A DNA stretch of 36,444 nt, from positions 1-36,444 of IMG/VR virus record IMGVR_UViG_3300044641_002664; one strand, given 5' to 3'. The number at the start of each line of letters is the position of its first letter. The stretch's first letter is position 1. The stretch is from a virus. Positions 1 to 6,997 of this stretch are shown one piece after another. Position numbers and translations under genes: made by a program. Below the pieces are notes generated by a model. It did no database searches, was not told the DNA's origin, and saw only the letters and a program-made list of their open reading frames with translations.

Positions 1-620
1 GCAGTGTCCCACCCAGTTAAAGTATCATCAAATCCCTTATTTGTATTTAGAATAGTTGGATAAGACCCTGTTCCAGCAATAGAAACAAAATTTGGAAAAT
101 CTGTGTAATTTGATTTTAAAATATCGATTCCCAATGTTCCAGTTTGATCTGCAAATATTTTCCAAGAGTCAATCACTCCACTTACGTCAAGAGTAATCGA
201 CCCCTTAACTCCTGGAACTAAGTCAAGAGATCCACTATCAAATGAAAAATTAATAGTTCTTGTTAAATCTGCAGTTGTAACAAGAGCAACTATCCAAACA
301 TCATCACCAACTTGTGGGGAAGTGGTGAATATTATACTTGAACCAGATATAGTATAATCCTCTTCTGGTTCAAGTATAATATTATTTTGACTAACAATTA
401 ATTGTTGATCATTTATTGGAGTATATGCAGCACCATCGTCATATAAAGAAAACGTTTTTCCAATACCATTAAATCCAGATGATATATCATCTAATATAAT
501 GTTATTATATTGTAAAGACTTTGTAGGAATTTCATAGTTAACTCCAACATCATACTTAGTTGGAGGAGAAACCGTTACTCTTTTTGATGGTGATGATAAT
601 CTTACATTATAATGAGTCAT
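1..620 (-). CDS. Putative virion/fibre-type protein, partial (3' end beyond window)
   Basis: The reading frame stays open from an ATG at 620 down to base 1, giving at least 206 residues, so the C-terminus lies outside the window. The N-terminus begins MTHYNVRLSSPSKRV and the rest is Ser/Thr/Asn/Gly-rich with alternating beta-like stretches and no membrane segment. Its ATG overlaps the stop of the upstream gene (ATGA, 617-620), so the two are translationally coupled. Composition and coupling to another beta-rich protein suggest a structural or tail-fibre-associated protein of a T4-like cyanophage. This is inference, since no catalytic motif is visible. Confidence 0.7.
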   Translation of the reverse strand, partial: MTHYNVRLSSPSKRVTVSPPTKYDVGVNYEIPTKSLQYNNIILDDISSGFNGIGKTFSLYDDGAAYTPINDQQLIVSQNNIILEPEEDYTISGSSIIFTTSPQVGDDVWIVALVTTADLTRTINFSFDSGSLDLVPGVKGSITLDVSGVIDSWKIFADQTGTLGIDILKSNYTDFPNFVSIAGTGSYPTILNTNKGFDDTLTGWDT

Positions 621-952
621 AATGTAACTCCAGGATTAACTATTATATTGCCTTGAATAACTCTAGACTTTGTACTTGTAGGGGAGGTAAGGACTATATC
701 ATAAACATACCTACCCTCAGACAATGTAGAGGTTACAGTGCTAGCCATCGATACTGCTATTTCACCAGCAAGTCGATCAACAAATGCAATTGCAAATGAT
801 TTTGAACTTGTAGAAGCATAATGCTTTCTCAATTCTGCCTCTGCTGTATATCCAGTAAGATTTAATGCAGATCCATCATCATTCGTAATGGTAAAAGTTG
901 CCTCATAATCTGATCCCTGCTCGATAGTTAAGTTAATATTTACAGGAGCCAT
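617..952 (-). CDS. Small beta-rich virion-type protein (111 aa)
   Basis: A 111-residue protein with a beta-sandwich look: an N-terminal NINLTIEQGSDYEATFTI strand pair, then a LTGYTAEAELRKHY segment. It resembles the short N-terminal domains seen in phage baseplate or fibre proteins. It is the first gene of a coupled pair (ATGA overlap with the next gene). A CTAAATA late-type promoter lies 25 bases upstream and a TATAAT-like string lies between. A structural role is inferred from composition and late-type promoter; the exact function is unknown. Confidence 0.65.
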   Translation of the reverse strand: MAPVNINLTIEQGSDYEATFTITNDDGSALNLTGYTAEAELRKHYASTSSKSFAIAFVDRLAGEIAVSMASTVTSTLSEGRYVYDIVLTSPTSTKSRVIQGNIIVNPGVTL

Positions 953-976
953 CTATCTTATGTTTTATTATAAAGT

Positions 977-983
977 TATTTAG
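977..983 (-). promoter_or_regulatory. Late-type promoter (CTAAATA) for the 952/620 gene pair
   Basis: The minus strand reads CTAAATAA 25 to 30 bases upstream of the ATG at 952. This matches the CTAAATA variant of the T4 late promoter (TATAAATA) used by cyanomyoviruses. Inferred from sequence and position only. Confidence 0.5.
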
Positions 984-1041
984 ATCTGAGGGTGGCTTAT
1001 AATCTTTTGAAGATCTATAATGAATATAAAAAATGTTTATC

Positions 1042-1158
1042 TTAATATATAATCTGTACGCTTTTAGGTTGGGGTTTCCTAACAGGTGGTCTGTAAAGAT
1101 TGGGCCAAGTATCGTGAATAATCTCTACGAGTTTGTATGGAGTTTCTGAGGATATCAT
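1042..1158 (-). CDS. Hypothetical small protein (38 aa)
   Basis: ATG at 1158 follows the stop of the 209-residue gene by three bases, with GGAAGG about 12 bases upstream inside that gene. The product starts MISSETPYKLVEIIHDTWPN and has a proline-rich tail (YRPPVRKPQPKS). There is no membrane segment. It would be co-translated with its neighbour. Function not recognised. Confidence 0.5.
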   Translation of the reverse strand: MISSETPYKLVEIIHDTWPNLYRPPVRKPQPKSVQIIY

Positions 1159-1161
1159 CAA

Positions 1162-1791
1162 CTAAATCCCTTCCTTGATTTGATAAATGTAGTGATCAGA
1201 AGTCTCAAAGGTTCTTGTATTTTCTACAGAATACAAATTCGTATCAATCTCATATCCTGGATTTGACTGGATACGATTGAATGTCCAGGCACTATCATAC
1301 CATATAATTCTATTATTTGGATATGCATAATAATTACCAGTTTCAACCTTGAACAAATGAGCACATTTATGTTCTGGAGTTTCTGAGTAATTAAAATCCG
1401 TCATTCCCTTATTCTCAAATCCCCAGTCAAGAGTGAACATATAATCACCTTGAACTTTAGTATTATCAGGACGAATAAGTTCTGCTTTCAGTCCAGCAAG
1501 ACGATTCCTTCTTTGTACATCCACATAAGAAGAGAAGCAATCCCAATACATGATTTGATTGAGAGGTTCTATTTCTGCATCAGGTTTCCAGCAGAGTGAA
1601 TGTAATGGTCTTCTTGTCCAGTTTACACCATTCTCCAGAAAACATTCGAATAATGGAACTCGTTTCTCCATACTTGCGACAGAGTGAACATCACATTTCG
1701 TAACTTCACCTTGCCCTTTTTTGTGATTATATAGAAATTCGTTGCGAATATAACAACTCCAATCAGGTAAGTTATGATTCAAATAAGACAT
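1162..1791 (-). CDS. Conserved-looking cyanophage protein of unknown function (209 aa)
   Basis: A soluble 209-residue protein, Trp/Tyr-rich (many WY, YY and WD pairs) and with several Cys (for example DWSCYI, KCDVHS, CWKPD, KCAHLF). There is no signal peptide or membrane helix. A good AAGGAG site precedes the ATG. It lies between the structural-type genes and a 21-residue membrane ORF, all on the minus strand. I do not recognise a family; aromatic-rich soluble proteins of this size in this position are often virion-associated, but that is inference. Confidence 0.7.
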   Translation of the reverse strand: MSYLNHNLPDWSCYIRNEFLYNHKKGQGEVTKCDVHSVASMEKRVPLFECFLENGVNWTRRPLHSLCWKPDAEIEPLNQIMYWDCFSSYVDVQRRNRLAGLKAELIRPDNTKVQGDYMFTLDWGFENKGMTDFNYSETPEHKCAHLFKVETGNYYAYPNNRIIWYDSAWTFNRIQSNPGYEIDTNLYSVENTRTFETSDHYIYQIKEGI

Positions 1792-1812
1792 TTTGTAATA
1801 CTCCTTGAGGTT

Positions 1813-1878
1813 TTATAGTAGGGACATCAGAAAGAGGAACACTCCGAAACTTATGAATGCTGCGAGGATTGTGAGCAT
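1813..1878 (-). CDS. 21-residue hydrophobic micro-protein, copy A
   Basis: ATG at 1878 to TAA at 1813 encodes 21 residues that are almost entirely one membrane segment (MLTILAAFISFGVFLFLM then SLL). A second ORF of the same length at 2878-2943 matches it at about 16 of 21 residues, with many of the differences at the DNA level silent. Such conservation between copies supports real coding. Function unknown; it is too short to call a known photosystem subunit. Confidence 0.5.
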   Translation of the reverse strand: MLTILAAFISFGVFLFLMSLL

Positions 1879-1890
1879 TTATCTTGTGTA

Positions 1891-2844
1891 TTATACAGAG
1901 ACTACTGTGAGAATGATTGATGGAATAGCAGGAACAACTCCACTTGCAGTCCTTGCTTTGATTTCAACGTGAATATCAGTAGAACTCCACATAAGTTCAT
2001 AATAATCATTCGCAGAAGCAGATACTACATAATTCCAAGCAGCAATTGCTTCTGATGATGTTCCCTGAACTGAAACTTCTCCTGCACTATTTGGGACATC
2101 TGTCCCATTTTTTTTCAACCAAATATAAACGTGTGCTTGAGAACCTTGTGACTTATCAATTTGTAAAGAAAATTGAATATTATATATTCCAGAGTTTGCA
2201 ATGACAATATGAGAACTATTTGCTATTGATACTTGATTTGATATATCAGTCGTATTGATTGTAAATGGTTGATATGTATTGACGCCTACTACATTTTGTG
2301 TTGTGGTATCATAAAAACTTCCATAATATCCTGTAACAATACCAACAATATTTCCTGAATTGATATTAACAAACTCTGCCTTGTTTGATGAAGAATCCCA
2401 TTGTAAAAATTTTGAATTATAAGCACTTGAGTTTGTTGCAACACCTACAACATCGTCCAAGTATCTTATTTGAGTTTCACCACCTCCACCTAATGTAGAG
2501 AGTTGTTGCTGAATACGAGAAAGGAAAGTGCTGTAATGTTTTTGTAAATCATCAAGTGTTGCAAACTTTTGATTGAGTGGTGTGAGTGGATCATTCTTAT
2601 GTTTGGTATCTGATGGTTCAGATAATAAACCTAATGATTTTTCTATTAAAGTATCTTTTTTTACTTCTACTATTTCAACAATTTGAGGTTCTTGTATTTT
2701 CTTTTGAATAATTTTTTTCTTTTTGGGTTTCAGTTGCTCAATAAAAAGTGTCTCAAAAGAATCACCAACTAAAGATTCTATCTCTAGTTTTTTCTTTTTA
2801 TTTTCTTCTGCAACTATTTTAAATAATTCTGAAAGTTCTTCCAT
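1891..2844 (-). CDS. Fibre/adhesin-like structural protein with coiled coil and C-terminal beta domain (317 aa)
   Basis: The N-terminal ~70 residues are highly charged and Lys/Glu-rich (coiled-coil or helical), followed by a Ser/Pro linker, a helical stretch near residue 95-115 and a GGGGE hinge. From about 150 onward it is Asn/Thr/Ser-rich beta sequence. The last ~130 residues (GIYNIQFSLQID, HVYIWLKKNG, YYELMW) look like a C1q/TNF-type jelly roll as found in phage fibres. I start at ATG 2844, because the frame's upstream codon at 2847 is TTG. A TATAAATA late-type promoter at 2865-2872 sits about 20 bases upstream, which fits a virion protein. Host-contact function is inferred. Confidence 0.75.
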   Translation of the reverse strand: MEELSELFKIVAEENKKKKLEIESLVGDSFETLFIEQLKPKKKKIIQKKIQEPQIVEIVEVKKDTLIEKSLGLLSEPSDTKHKNDPLTPLNQKFATLDDLQKHYSTFLSRIQQQLSTLGGGGETQIRYLDDVVGVATNSSAYNSKFLQWDSSSNKAEFVNINSGNIVGIVTGYYGSFYDTTTQNVVGVNTYQPFTINTTDISNQVSIANSSHIVIANSGIYNIQFSLQIDKSQGSQAHVYIWLKKNGTDVPNSAGEVSVQGTSSEAIAAWNYVVSASANDYYELMWSSTDIHVEIKARTASGVVPAIPSIILTVVSV

Positions 2845-2864
2845 CAAAAATTATATTTCTTAGA

Positions 2865-2872
2865 TATTTATA
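2865..2872 (-). promoter_or_regulatory. T4-type late promoter (TATAAATA)
   Basis: A perfect TATAAATA octamer on the minus strand, about 20 bases upstream of ATG 2844. It overlaps the end of the micro-ORF at 2878. Position and exact consensus match favour a late promoter for the fibre-like gene. Confidence 0.6.
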
Positions 2873-2877
2873 TTCTA

Positions 2878-2943
2878 TTATATCAGAGACATTAGAAAGA
2901 GGAGCACTCCGAATGCTATGAAGGCTGTGAGGATTGTTAGCAT
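2878..2943 (-). CDS. 21-residue hydrophobic micro-protein, copy B
   Basis: ATG at 2943 overlaps the TAA of the 70-residue gene (TAATG), indicating translational coupling. The product (MLTILTAFIAFGVLLFLM then SLI) is a single predicted membrane helix, nearly identical to copy A at 1813-1878. Function unknown. Confidence 0.55.
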   Translation of the reverse strand: MLTILTAFIAFGVLLFLMSLI

Positions 2944-3155
2944 TACTTATCGTTATAAAGATTTTCTAGTCTTTCTTTGGTGAGGTCAACATATAAAAGT
3001 TCATCACCTTCTTTTGGTGCTTCTGGATGTTGAGGTTTCTTTGGTCTTCTCATTTCCTCATTGATGGACTGGACATTTGCCCACATCATCGCAAAAGCAC
3101 CTCCTGCGATGACTGCGAAGAATGTGAAGTAGATTATTACTAAAAAGTTATTCAT
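2943..3155 (-). CDS. Single-pass membrane protein downstream of psbD (70 aa)
   Basis: Residues 3-28 form one hydrophobic helix (FLVIIYFTFFAVIAGGAFAM); the tail is charged and Pro/Glu-rich with PEAPKEGDELLYVDL. The family is not recognised, although its position next to psbD suggests a thylakoid-membrane role. The start codon sits only a few bases after the T-run of the psbD terminator, leaving no room for a normal ribosome-binding site or promoter. Expression therefore probably depends on terminator read-through. It is coupled to the 21-residue ORF downstream. Confidence 0.65.
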   Translation of the reverse strand: MNNFLVIIYFTFFAVIAGGAFAMMWANVQSINEEMRRPKKPQHPEAPKEGDELLYVDLTKERLENLYNDK

Positions 3156-3156
3156 A

Positions 3157-3180
3157 AGAAAAAAGACCCCGAAGGGTCTT
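3157..3180 (-). terminator. Intrinsic terminator after psbD
   Basis: On the minus strand a 7-bp perfect stem (AAGACCC/GGGTCTT) with a UUCG tetraloop is followed by a T-run. It begins 8 bases past the psbD stop codon. Confidence 0.85.
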
Positions 3181-3187
3181 GGTAAGT

Positions 3188-4249
3188 TTATAGGGCATTC
3201 CCTCTCGGCAAAATTTCTTCAGGAAAGACAAAGTTCTCATGAGGTTGGTCTACTGGAGCCATCCAAGCACGAAGACCTTCATTCAGAAGAATATTTTTCG
3301 TGTAAAATGTTTCAAACTCTGGATCTTCTGCCGCACGAATTTCCTGAGATACAAAGTCGTAAGCACGAAGATTGAGGGCAAGACCAATGATTCCAATGGA
3401 ACTTGTCCAGAGTCCCATGACGGGAACAAAGAGCATAAAGAAGTGAAGCCAACGCTTGTTAGAAAAAGCAATACCGAATATTTGAGACCAGAACCGATTA
3501 GCAGTGACCATCGAATAGGTCTCTTCTTCTTGGGTTGGTTCGAATGCTTTAAAGGTGTTTGATTGGTCACTGTCTTCAAATAGTGTGTTTTCTACGGTAG
3601 CACCATGAATTGCACAGAGCAGTGCTCCTCCCAGTATACCAGCAACTCCCATCATGTGAAAGGGGTTGAGTGTCCAATTATGAAAACCTTGTAGGAATAG
3701 GAGGAACCTAAAAATCGCTGCAACACCAAAACTCGGCGCAAAGAACCAACTCGATTGTCCGAGTGGATACATGAGAAACACACTGACAAAAACAGCAATA
3801 GGCCCAGAAAACGCGATAGCATTGTACGGTCTAATTCCTACGAGTCGTGCAATCTCAAACTGGCGAAGCATAAAACCAATCAGACTAAAGGCCCCGTGGA
3901 GCGCCACAAAAGTCCAGAGTCCCCCAAGTTGGAACCACCTGACGATATCCCCTTGAGCCTCAGGACCCCAAAGTAGAAGAAGAGAATGACCCATAGCGTC
4001 TGCTGGGGTGCTTACCGCAGACGTTAAAAAATTGCAACCTTCCAAATAACTTGATGCTAAACCGTGTGTATAAAAACTTGTGACGAATGTTGTTCCAGTC
4101 AACCATCCACCAAGAGCAAGATAAGCAGTTGGGAATAGTAGTAATCCACTCCATCCAACAAACACAAATCTGTCCCTTTTCAACCAATCATCTAATAAAT
4201 CAAACCAACCTTTTTGTTGAATAGGTTTTGTAAGCGTAGATGATACCAT
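3188..4249 (-). CDS. psbD: Photosystem II reaction-centre protein D2
   Basis: 353 residues, the normal D2 length, with the diagnostic N-terminal segment [20 protein letters not shown] and further D2 blocks throughout ([73 protein letters not shown]). D2 pairs with D1 to bind the PSII electron-transfer cofactors in the thylakoid. Longer in-frame starts exist (4306, 4273), but ATG 4249 has GGAGG at good spacing, lies about 25 bases below a CTAAATA late-type promoter and gives the family's usual N-terminus. An intrinsic terminator follows. Phage D2 is known to be expressed during infection to sustain photosynthesis; no damaging change is visible here. Confidence 0.98.
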   Translation of the reverse strand: MVSSTLTKPIQQKGWFDLLDDWLKRDRFVFVGWSGLLLFPTAYLALGGWLTGTTFVTSFYTHGLASSYLEGCNFLTSAVSTPADAMGHSLLLLWGPEAQGDIVRWFQLGGLWTFVALHGAFSLIGFMLRQFEIARLVGIRPYNAIAFSGPIAVFVSVFLMYPLGQSSWFFAPSFGVAAIFRFLLFLQGFHNWTLNPFHMMGVAGILGGALLCAIHGATVENTLFEDSDQSNTFKAFEPTQEEETYSMVTANRFWSQIFGIAFSNKRWLHFFMLFVPVMGLWTSSIGIIGLALNLRAYDFVSQEIRAAEDPEFETFYTKNILLNEGLRAWMAPVDQPHENFVFPEEILPRGNAL

Positions 4250-4272
4250 CAATCCTCCATTATCGTTTCTCA

Positions 4273-4279
4273 TATTTAG
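4273..4279 (-). promoter_or_regulatory. Late-type promoter (CTAAATA) upstream of psbD
   Basis: The minus strand reads CTAAATAT ending about 24 bases before the psbD ATG at 4249, and GGAGG follows it. The spacing supports 4249 as the true start, because the longer ORF starts lie within or upstream of this promoter. Confidence 0.55.
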
Positions 4280-4315
4280 TTTACAATACTTTACAAAATA
4301 GGTCAATAGGAATTT

Positions 4316-4750
4316 CTACTCACCTCTATGCCTTTTAACATAATCAATCATACTCTTAATCAACTCAACATCTTCATTTACATAACCAATAGTTCTATTG
4401 CAGACATTACAGAGAAGTCCACGAACCTCACCAGTTTTATGATTGTGGTCAACATAAAAAACATCTACTCCACCACCTCTACCAGATTTTCTACCTTTCG
4501 GGTCAGTGGAATTACAAATAGCACATTTATACCCTTGCTTTTCTAAAAGAGTATTATATTCCTCAATACCAATACCATAAACTCTTTTCAAATTTTCATC
4601 CCTCTTTTTTACTGGGTCGTAATTTTCTTGTTGTTTTTTCACATAACACTTTTTACATTTTCCGTGATGCCCATATGGACTACCGTTTCTTACAGTTTGA
4701 TAGAACTCTGTAAGTGGCTTTAACTGGTTGCAGATTTTACAAGTTTTCAT
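4316..4750 (-). CDS. Free-standing homing-type endonuclease (Endonuclease VII-like HNH)
   Basis: 144 residues. Paired Cys motifs (CKICN at 4-8, CKKC, CAIC, CNVC) flank a His-Asn-rich core VDHNHKTGEVRGLLC, the signature of the recombination endonuclease VII/HNH family. It lies between psbD and psbA. In cyanophage S-PM2 the homing endonuclease F-CphI is encoded beside psbA and cuts the psbA intron-insertion site, so this gene is a positional counterpart. The psbA here has no intron. A CTAAATA promoter and a 10-bp palindrome lie just upstream. A weak ribosome-binding site suggests low expression. Confidence 0.85.
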   Translation of the reverse strand: MKTCKICNQLKPLTEFYQTVRNGSPYGHHGKCKKCYVKKQQENYDPVKKRDENLKRVYGIGIEEYNTLLEKQGYKCAICNSTDPKGRKSGRGGGVDVFYVDHNHKTGEVRGLLCNVCNRTIGYVNEDVELIKSMIDYVKRHRGE

Positions 4751-4764
4751 AATCGGTTTAGTTG

Positions 4765-4790
4765 TTAAAGTTATTATACCATAACTTTAA
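4765..4790 (-). repeat. 10-bp inverted repeat upstream of the HNH gene
   Basis: Perfect arms TTAAAGTTAT / ATAACTTTAA at 4765-4774 and 4781-4790 with a 6-base loop. It lies in the leader of the HNH gene, between its late-type promoter and its ATG. It may be an operator or an mRNA hairpin limiting translation; no T-run follows, so it is unlikely to be a terminator. Confidence 0.6.
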
Positions 4791-4791
4791 G

Positions 4792-4798
4792 TATTTAG
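4792..4798 (-). promoter_or_regulatory. Late-type promoter (CTAAATA) for the HNH gene
   Basis: CTAAATA on the minus strand only four bases beyond the T-run of the psbA terminator, about 42 bases upstream of the HNH ATG. Terminator and promoter form one compact boundary. Confidence 0.45.
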
Positions 4799-4802
4799 CA
4801 AT

Positions 4803-4824
4803 AAAAAAGACCCCTTTCGGGGTC
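4803..4824 (-). terminator. Intrinsic terminator after psbA
   Basis: Stem GACCCC/GGGGTC with loop GAAA on the minus strand, followed by six T. It lies 22 bases past the psbA stop codon. Confidence 0.88.
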
Positions 4825-4846
4825 TCTGTTAGAAAACTCTAACTTA

Positions 4847-5926
4847 TCAACCAATCGCAGGAGCAGTCAAGGCAACAGGAGTTGCTTCGGCAGCAGCGAG
4901 GTCCAAAGGAAAATTATGTGCATTTCTCTCATGCATCACTTCCATTCCGAGTCCAGCACGATTCAGGACATCTGCCCAAGTATTGAGCACACGACCCTGA
5001 CTGTCCAGGATACTCTGATTGAAATTCAGACCGTTGAGATTAAAAGCCATAGTGCTCACACCAAGAGCGGTGAACCAGATACCTACAACAGGCCAGGCAG
5101 CAAGGAAGAAGTGCAGCGAACGGGAGTTATTGAACGAAGCATATTGAAAAATAAGGCGACCAAAATAACCATGAGCAGCAACAATGTTGTAGGTCTCTTC
5201 TTCTTGACCGAACTTATAACCATAGTTCTGAGATTCGGTTTCAGTAGTTTCACGAACTAAAGATGAAGTGACCAAAGAACCGTGCATTGCACTGAAGAGT
5301 GATCCGCCAAATACTCCCGCAACTCCAAGCATATGGAAGGGATGCATAAGAATGTTATGTTCTGCTTGGAAGACGAGCATGTAGTTAAACGTGCCCGAAA
5401 TACCGAGAGGCATAGCATCAGAGAACGATCCTTGTCCGAAAGGATAGACCAAGAATACTGCAGAAGCGGCAGCAACGGGTGCGGAATATGCAACACAAAT
5501 CCAGGGGCGCATCCCCAGGCGATACGACAATTCCCACTCACGACCCATATAGGCATAGATGCCGATGAGGAAGTGGAAAACAACAAGTTGGAAAGGTCCA
5601 CCATTGTACAACCATTCATCCAGAGAAGCAGCTTCCCAGATAGGATAGAAGTGAAGTCCAATAGCATTAGAAGAAGGAACAACAGCACCAGAGATGATGT
5701 TGTTTCCGTACATGAGAGAACCAGCAACTGGTTCACGAATGCCGTCAATGTCCACAGGAGGAGCACCGACGAATGCGATAATGAAGCAAGTCGTAGCAGC
5801 AAGAAGGCAAGGAATCATAAGGACTCCGAACCAACCAACATAGATACGGTTGTTAGTGGAAGTAACCCACTCACAGAATTGGTTCCAGGTATTTGTGGAA
5901 CGTTGTTGAGCAATTGTAGCAGTCAT
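4847..5926 (-). CDS. psbA: Photosystem II reaction-centre protein D1
   Basis: 359 residues, full length and uninterrupted. Visible ligands include Tyr161 and Asp170 ([11 protein letters not shown]), and the C-terminal processing site LDLA with a 15-residue extension is present. Residue 130 is Glu (YAYMGREW), the form seen in high-light D1:2 proteins. D1 is the fast-turnover PSII subunit; phage copies maintain photosynthesis during infection. The gene sits behind a long structured leader with an apparent sigma70-type promoter overlapped by a late-type octamer. An intrinsic terminator follows, then an HNH endonuclease gene. No intron is present although such introns are known in other cyanophages. 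Confidence 0.99.
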   Translation of the reverse strand: MTATIAQQRSTNTWNQFCEWVTSTNNRIYVGWFGVLMIPCLLAATTCFIIAFVGAPPVDIDGIREPVAGSLMYGNNIISGAVVPSSNAIGLHFYPIWEAASLDEWLYNGGPFQLVVFHFLIGIYAYMGREWELSYRLGMRPWICVAYSAPVAAASAVFLVYPFGQGSFSDAMPLGISGTFNYMLVFQAEHNILMHPFHMLGVAGVFGGSLFSAMHGSLVTSSLVRETTETESQNYGYKFGQEEETYNIVAAHGYFGRLIFQYASFNNSRSLHFFLAAWPVVGIWFTALGVSTMAFNLNGLNFNQSILDSQGRVLNTWADVLNRAGLGMEVMHERNAHNFPLDLAAAEATPVALTAPAIG

Positions 5927-5947
5927 TTGTTTTAAAAGGTAGTAAGA

Positions 5948-6068
5948 CCATCGGGGAAATGGTGGAGTTACTATGTTCCCCGCACCCTCAGCGGGGATAT
6001 GAGAGATACTTTACTTCTCGTGATCTCGGTTTGAGAAGTCAACATTAAGAATCTGTAACGGTTCTTAA
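5948..6068 (-). promoter_or_regulatory. Structured 5' leader of psbA (PhotoRC-like candidate)
   Basis: Between the promoter and the psbA ATG the minus-strand RNA can form four perfect hairpins: arms at 6045-6051/6062-6068 (7 bp), 6013-6019/6033-6039 (7 bp), 5978-5983/5991-5996 (CCCCGC/GCGGGG) and 5948-5952/5960-5964. Conserved RNA motifs named PhotoRC have been described upstream of psbA in marine cyanobacteria and cyanophages; whether this one belongs needs a covariance-model search. It probably affects psbA mRNA stability or translation. Confidence 0.5.
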
Positions 6069-6078
6069 CTTGTTGATG

Positions 6079-6112
6079 TATTTATCATACTACGGTTTGC
6101 CGTAAGAGTCAA
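6079..6112 (-). promoter_or_regulatory. Overlapping early (sigma70-type) and late promoters of psbA
   Basis: Minus strand: TTGACT at 6112-6107, 17-base spacer, TATGAT at 6089-6084, an almost ideal sigma70 promoter. The last bases of the -10 box run into GATAAATA (6086-6079), which fits the T4-late-type octamer. A small palindrome ACGGTTTGCCGT lies within the spacer. The overlap would allow both early and late transcription of psbA. Confidence 0.7.
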
Positions 6113-6146
6113 GCCCCAATATGAGCCCCAATGTGGGGACACTTTG

Positions 6147-6153
6147 CTAAATA
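6147..6153 (+). promoter_or_regulatory. Late-type promoter of the plus-strand cassette
   Basis: CTAAATA on the plus strand 27 bases before the ATG at 6180. Just upstream is a CCCCA/TGGGG mini-hairpin (6127-6139) and a GCCCCAAT direct repeat (6113-6120 and 6125-6132), between the two divergent transcripts. Confidence 0.5.
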
Positions 6154-6179
6154 ATAGTAGTGTTTATTACTAAGAAAAA

Positions 6180-6641
6180 ATGAAAAGACTTCTTTTAGCC
6201 TTTTCGTTATTCTTTATCACTCCTGTAAGTGCTGCTGAAATTACATCAAGAATTACTGATTCTGTTCAATTAGGTGTACAGGGCGCGGCGGTTCAGTCAA
6301 CAAGAATTGGGGCATCATATTCTGCCTCAGGTACAAATATTCAAGCAACTTCATTCGGTGGTGTAAGTGGCGCTGGAACTTACGATATTAATACGGCAGG
6401 TCAAGCATTTACTTTCTCAGAAAGTTTCAATGCTGCTGATTCAATCGTCACCACTCAGTCGGTCTCTGGTGGAGTTATTGCTTCTCCCAACCTTTATGGG
6501 GATAGTGTTACTCAGTTAGCAGGAGACAAAGGTTCTCTCGCTGGTACATTATCACCTACAGGTGTTCCTACTGTTACTGCTGGTGGTCCTGGTACTACAG
6601 CAACAGCACAACGTAGCGTTGAATTGAGCGTATTCAAATGA
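6180..6641 (+). CDS. Exported Ser/Thr/Gly-rich protein, paralogue 1 (153 aa)
   Basis: A clear signal peptide (MKRLLLAFSLFFITPVSAAE, cleavage after the A-x-A at about residue 19) leads to a low-complexity Gly/Ser/Thr/Ala-rich, beta-prone mature protein without cysteines. Its SYSASGTNIQA ... YDINTAGQAFTFSESF region matches the next gene (SYTVTGTNINI ... YTIMNQGAPFQFSETY), so the two are diverged tandem paralogues. First gene of the plus-strand cassette, coupled to the next by ATGA. An exported periplasmic, outer-membrane or virion-surface role is likely; the family is not recognised. Confidence 0.72.
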   Translation: MKRLLLAFSLFFITPVSAAEITSRITDSVQLGVQGAAVQSTRIGASYSASGTNIQATSFGGVSGAGTYDINTAGQAFTFSESFNAADSIVTTQSVSGGVIASPNLYGDSVTQLAGDKGSLAGTLSPTGVPTVTAGGPGTTATAQRSVELSVFK

Positions 6642-6997
6642 AAAGTATCCTAGCAGGGTTGCTCCTGCTAGGGTTTTCTTGTCCTGCCCTAGCTGAACAA
6701 GTTGTTCCTAATTTTACTAGAGGAACAATCACTGCAACCACAGAATCGACTACAAAGATTGTAGAAACAATTCGCCAAGTTGAATATACAACTGGCACAT
6801 CTTACACTGTAACTGGAACAAACATCAATATTCCTGGTAATCCAACACCTGGAGCCAATTATACTATTATGAATCAAGGCGCTCCATTCCAGTTCAGCGA
6901 AACTTATCTCGGCCCAGGAGTGGCTAAGGAAACATGGATAGATCGCAGTACAGAAACAAATTCGGTTACAAACTCGGTATCTGTCTTTACACAGTAA
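6638..6997 (+). CDS. Exported protein, paralogue 2 (119 aa)
   Basis: Starts in an ATGA overlap with the previous gene. Signal peptide MKSILAGLLLLGFSCPALAE, with a Cys in the c-region but no proper lipobox. The mature protein is Thr/Val/Asn-rich with alternating beta strands and shares the GTNI...YxI...GxxFxFSExY pattern with the first gene. It ends in a Thr/Ser-rich TETNSVTNSVSVFTQ. No known family recognised. Co-export with its neighbours suggests one assembly. Confidence 0.7.
   Translation: MKSILAGLLLLGFSCPALAEQVVPNFTRGTITATTESTTKIVETIRQVEYTTGTSYTVTGTNINIPGNPTPGANYTIMNQGAPFQFSETYLGPGVAKETWIDRSTETNSVTNSVSVFTQ

Noticed and set aside
5257-5802. 181-codon ORF in another frame of psbA (and the 200-codon antisense ORF at 5333-5935)
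   Set aside because: Both are shadows of the highly constrained psbA frame; no start signals or recognisable domains.
4847-5926. Group I intron in psbA
   Set aside because: The D1 frame is continuous at 359 codons with all expected blocks.
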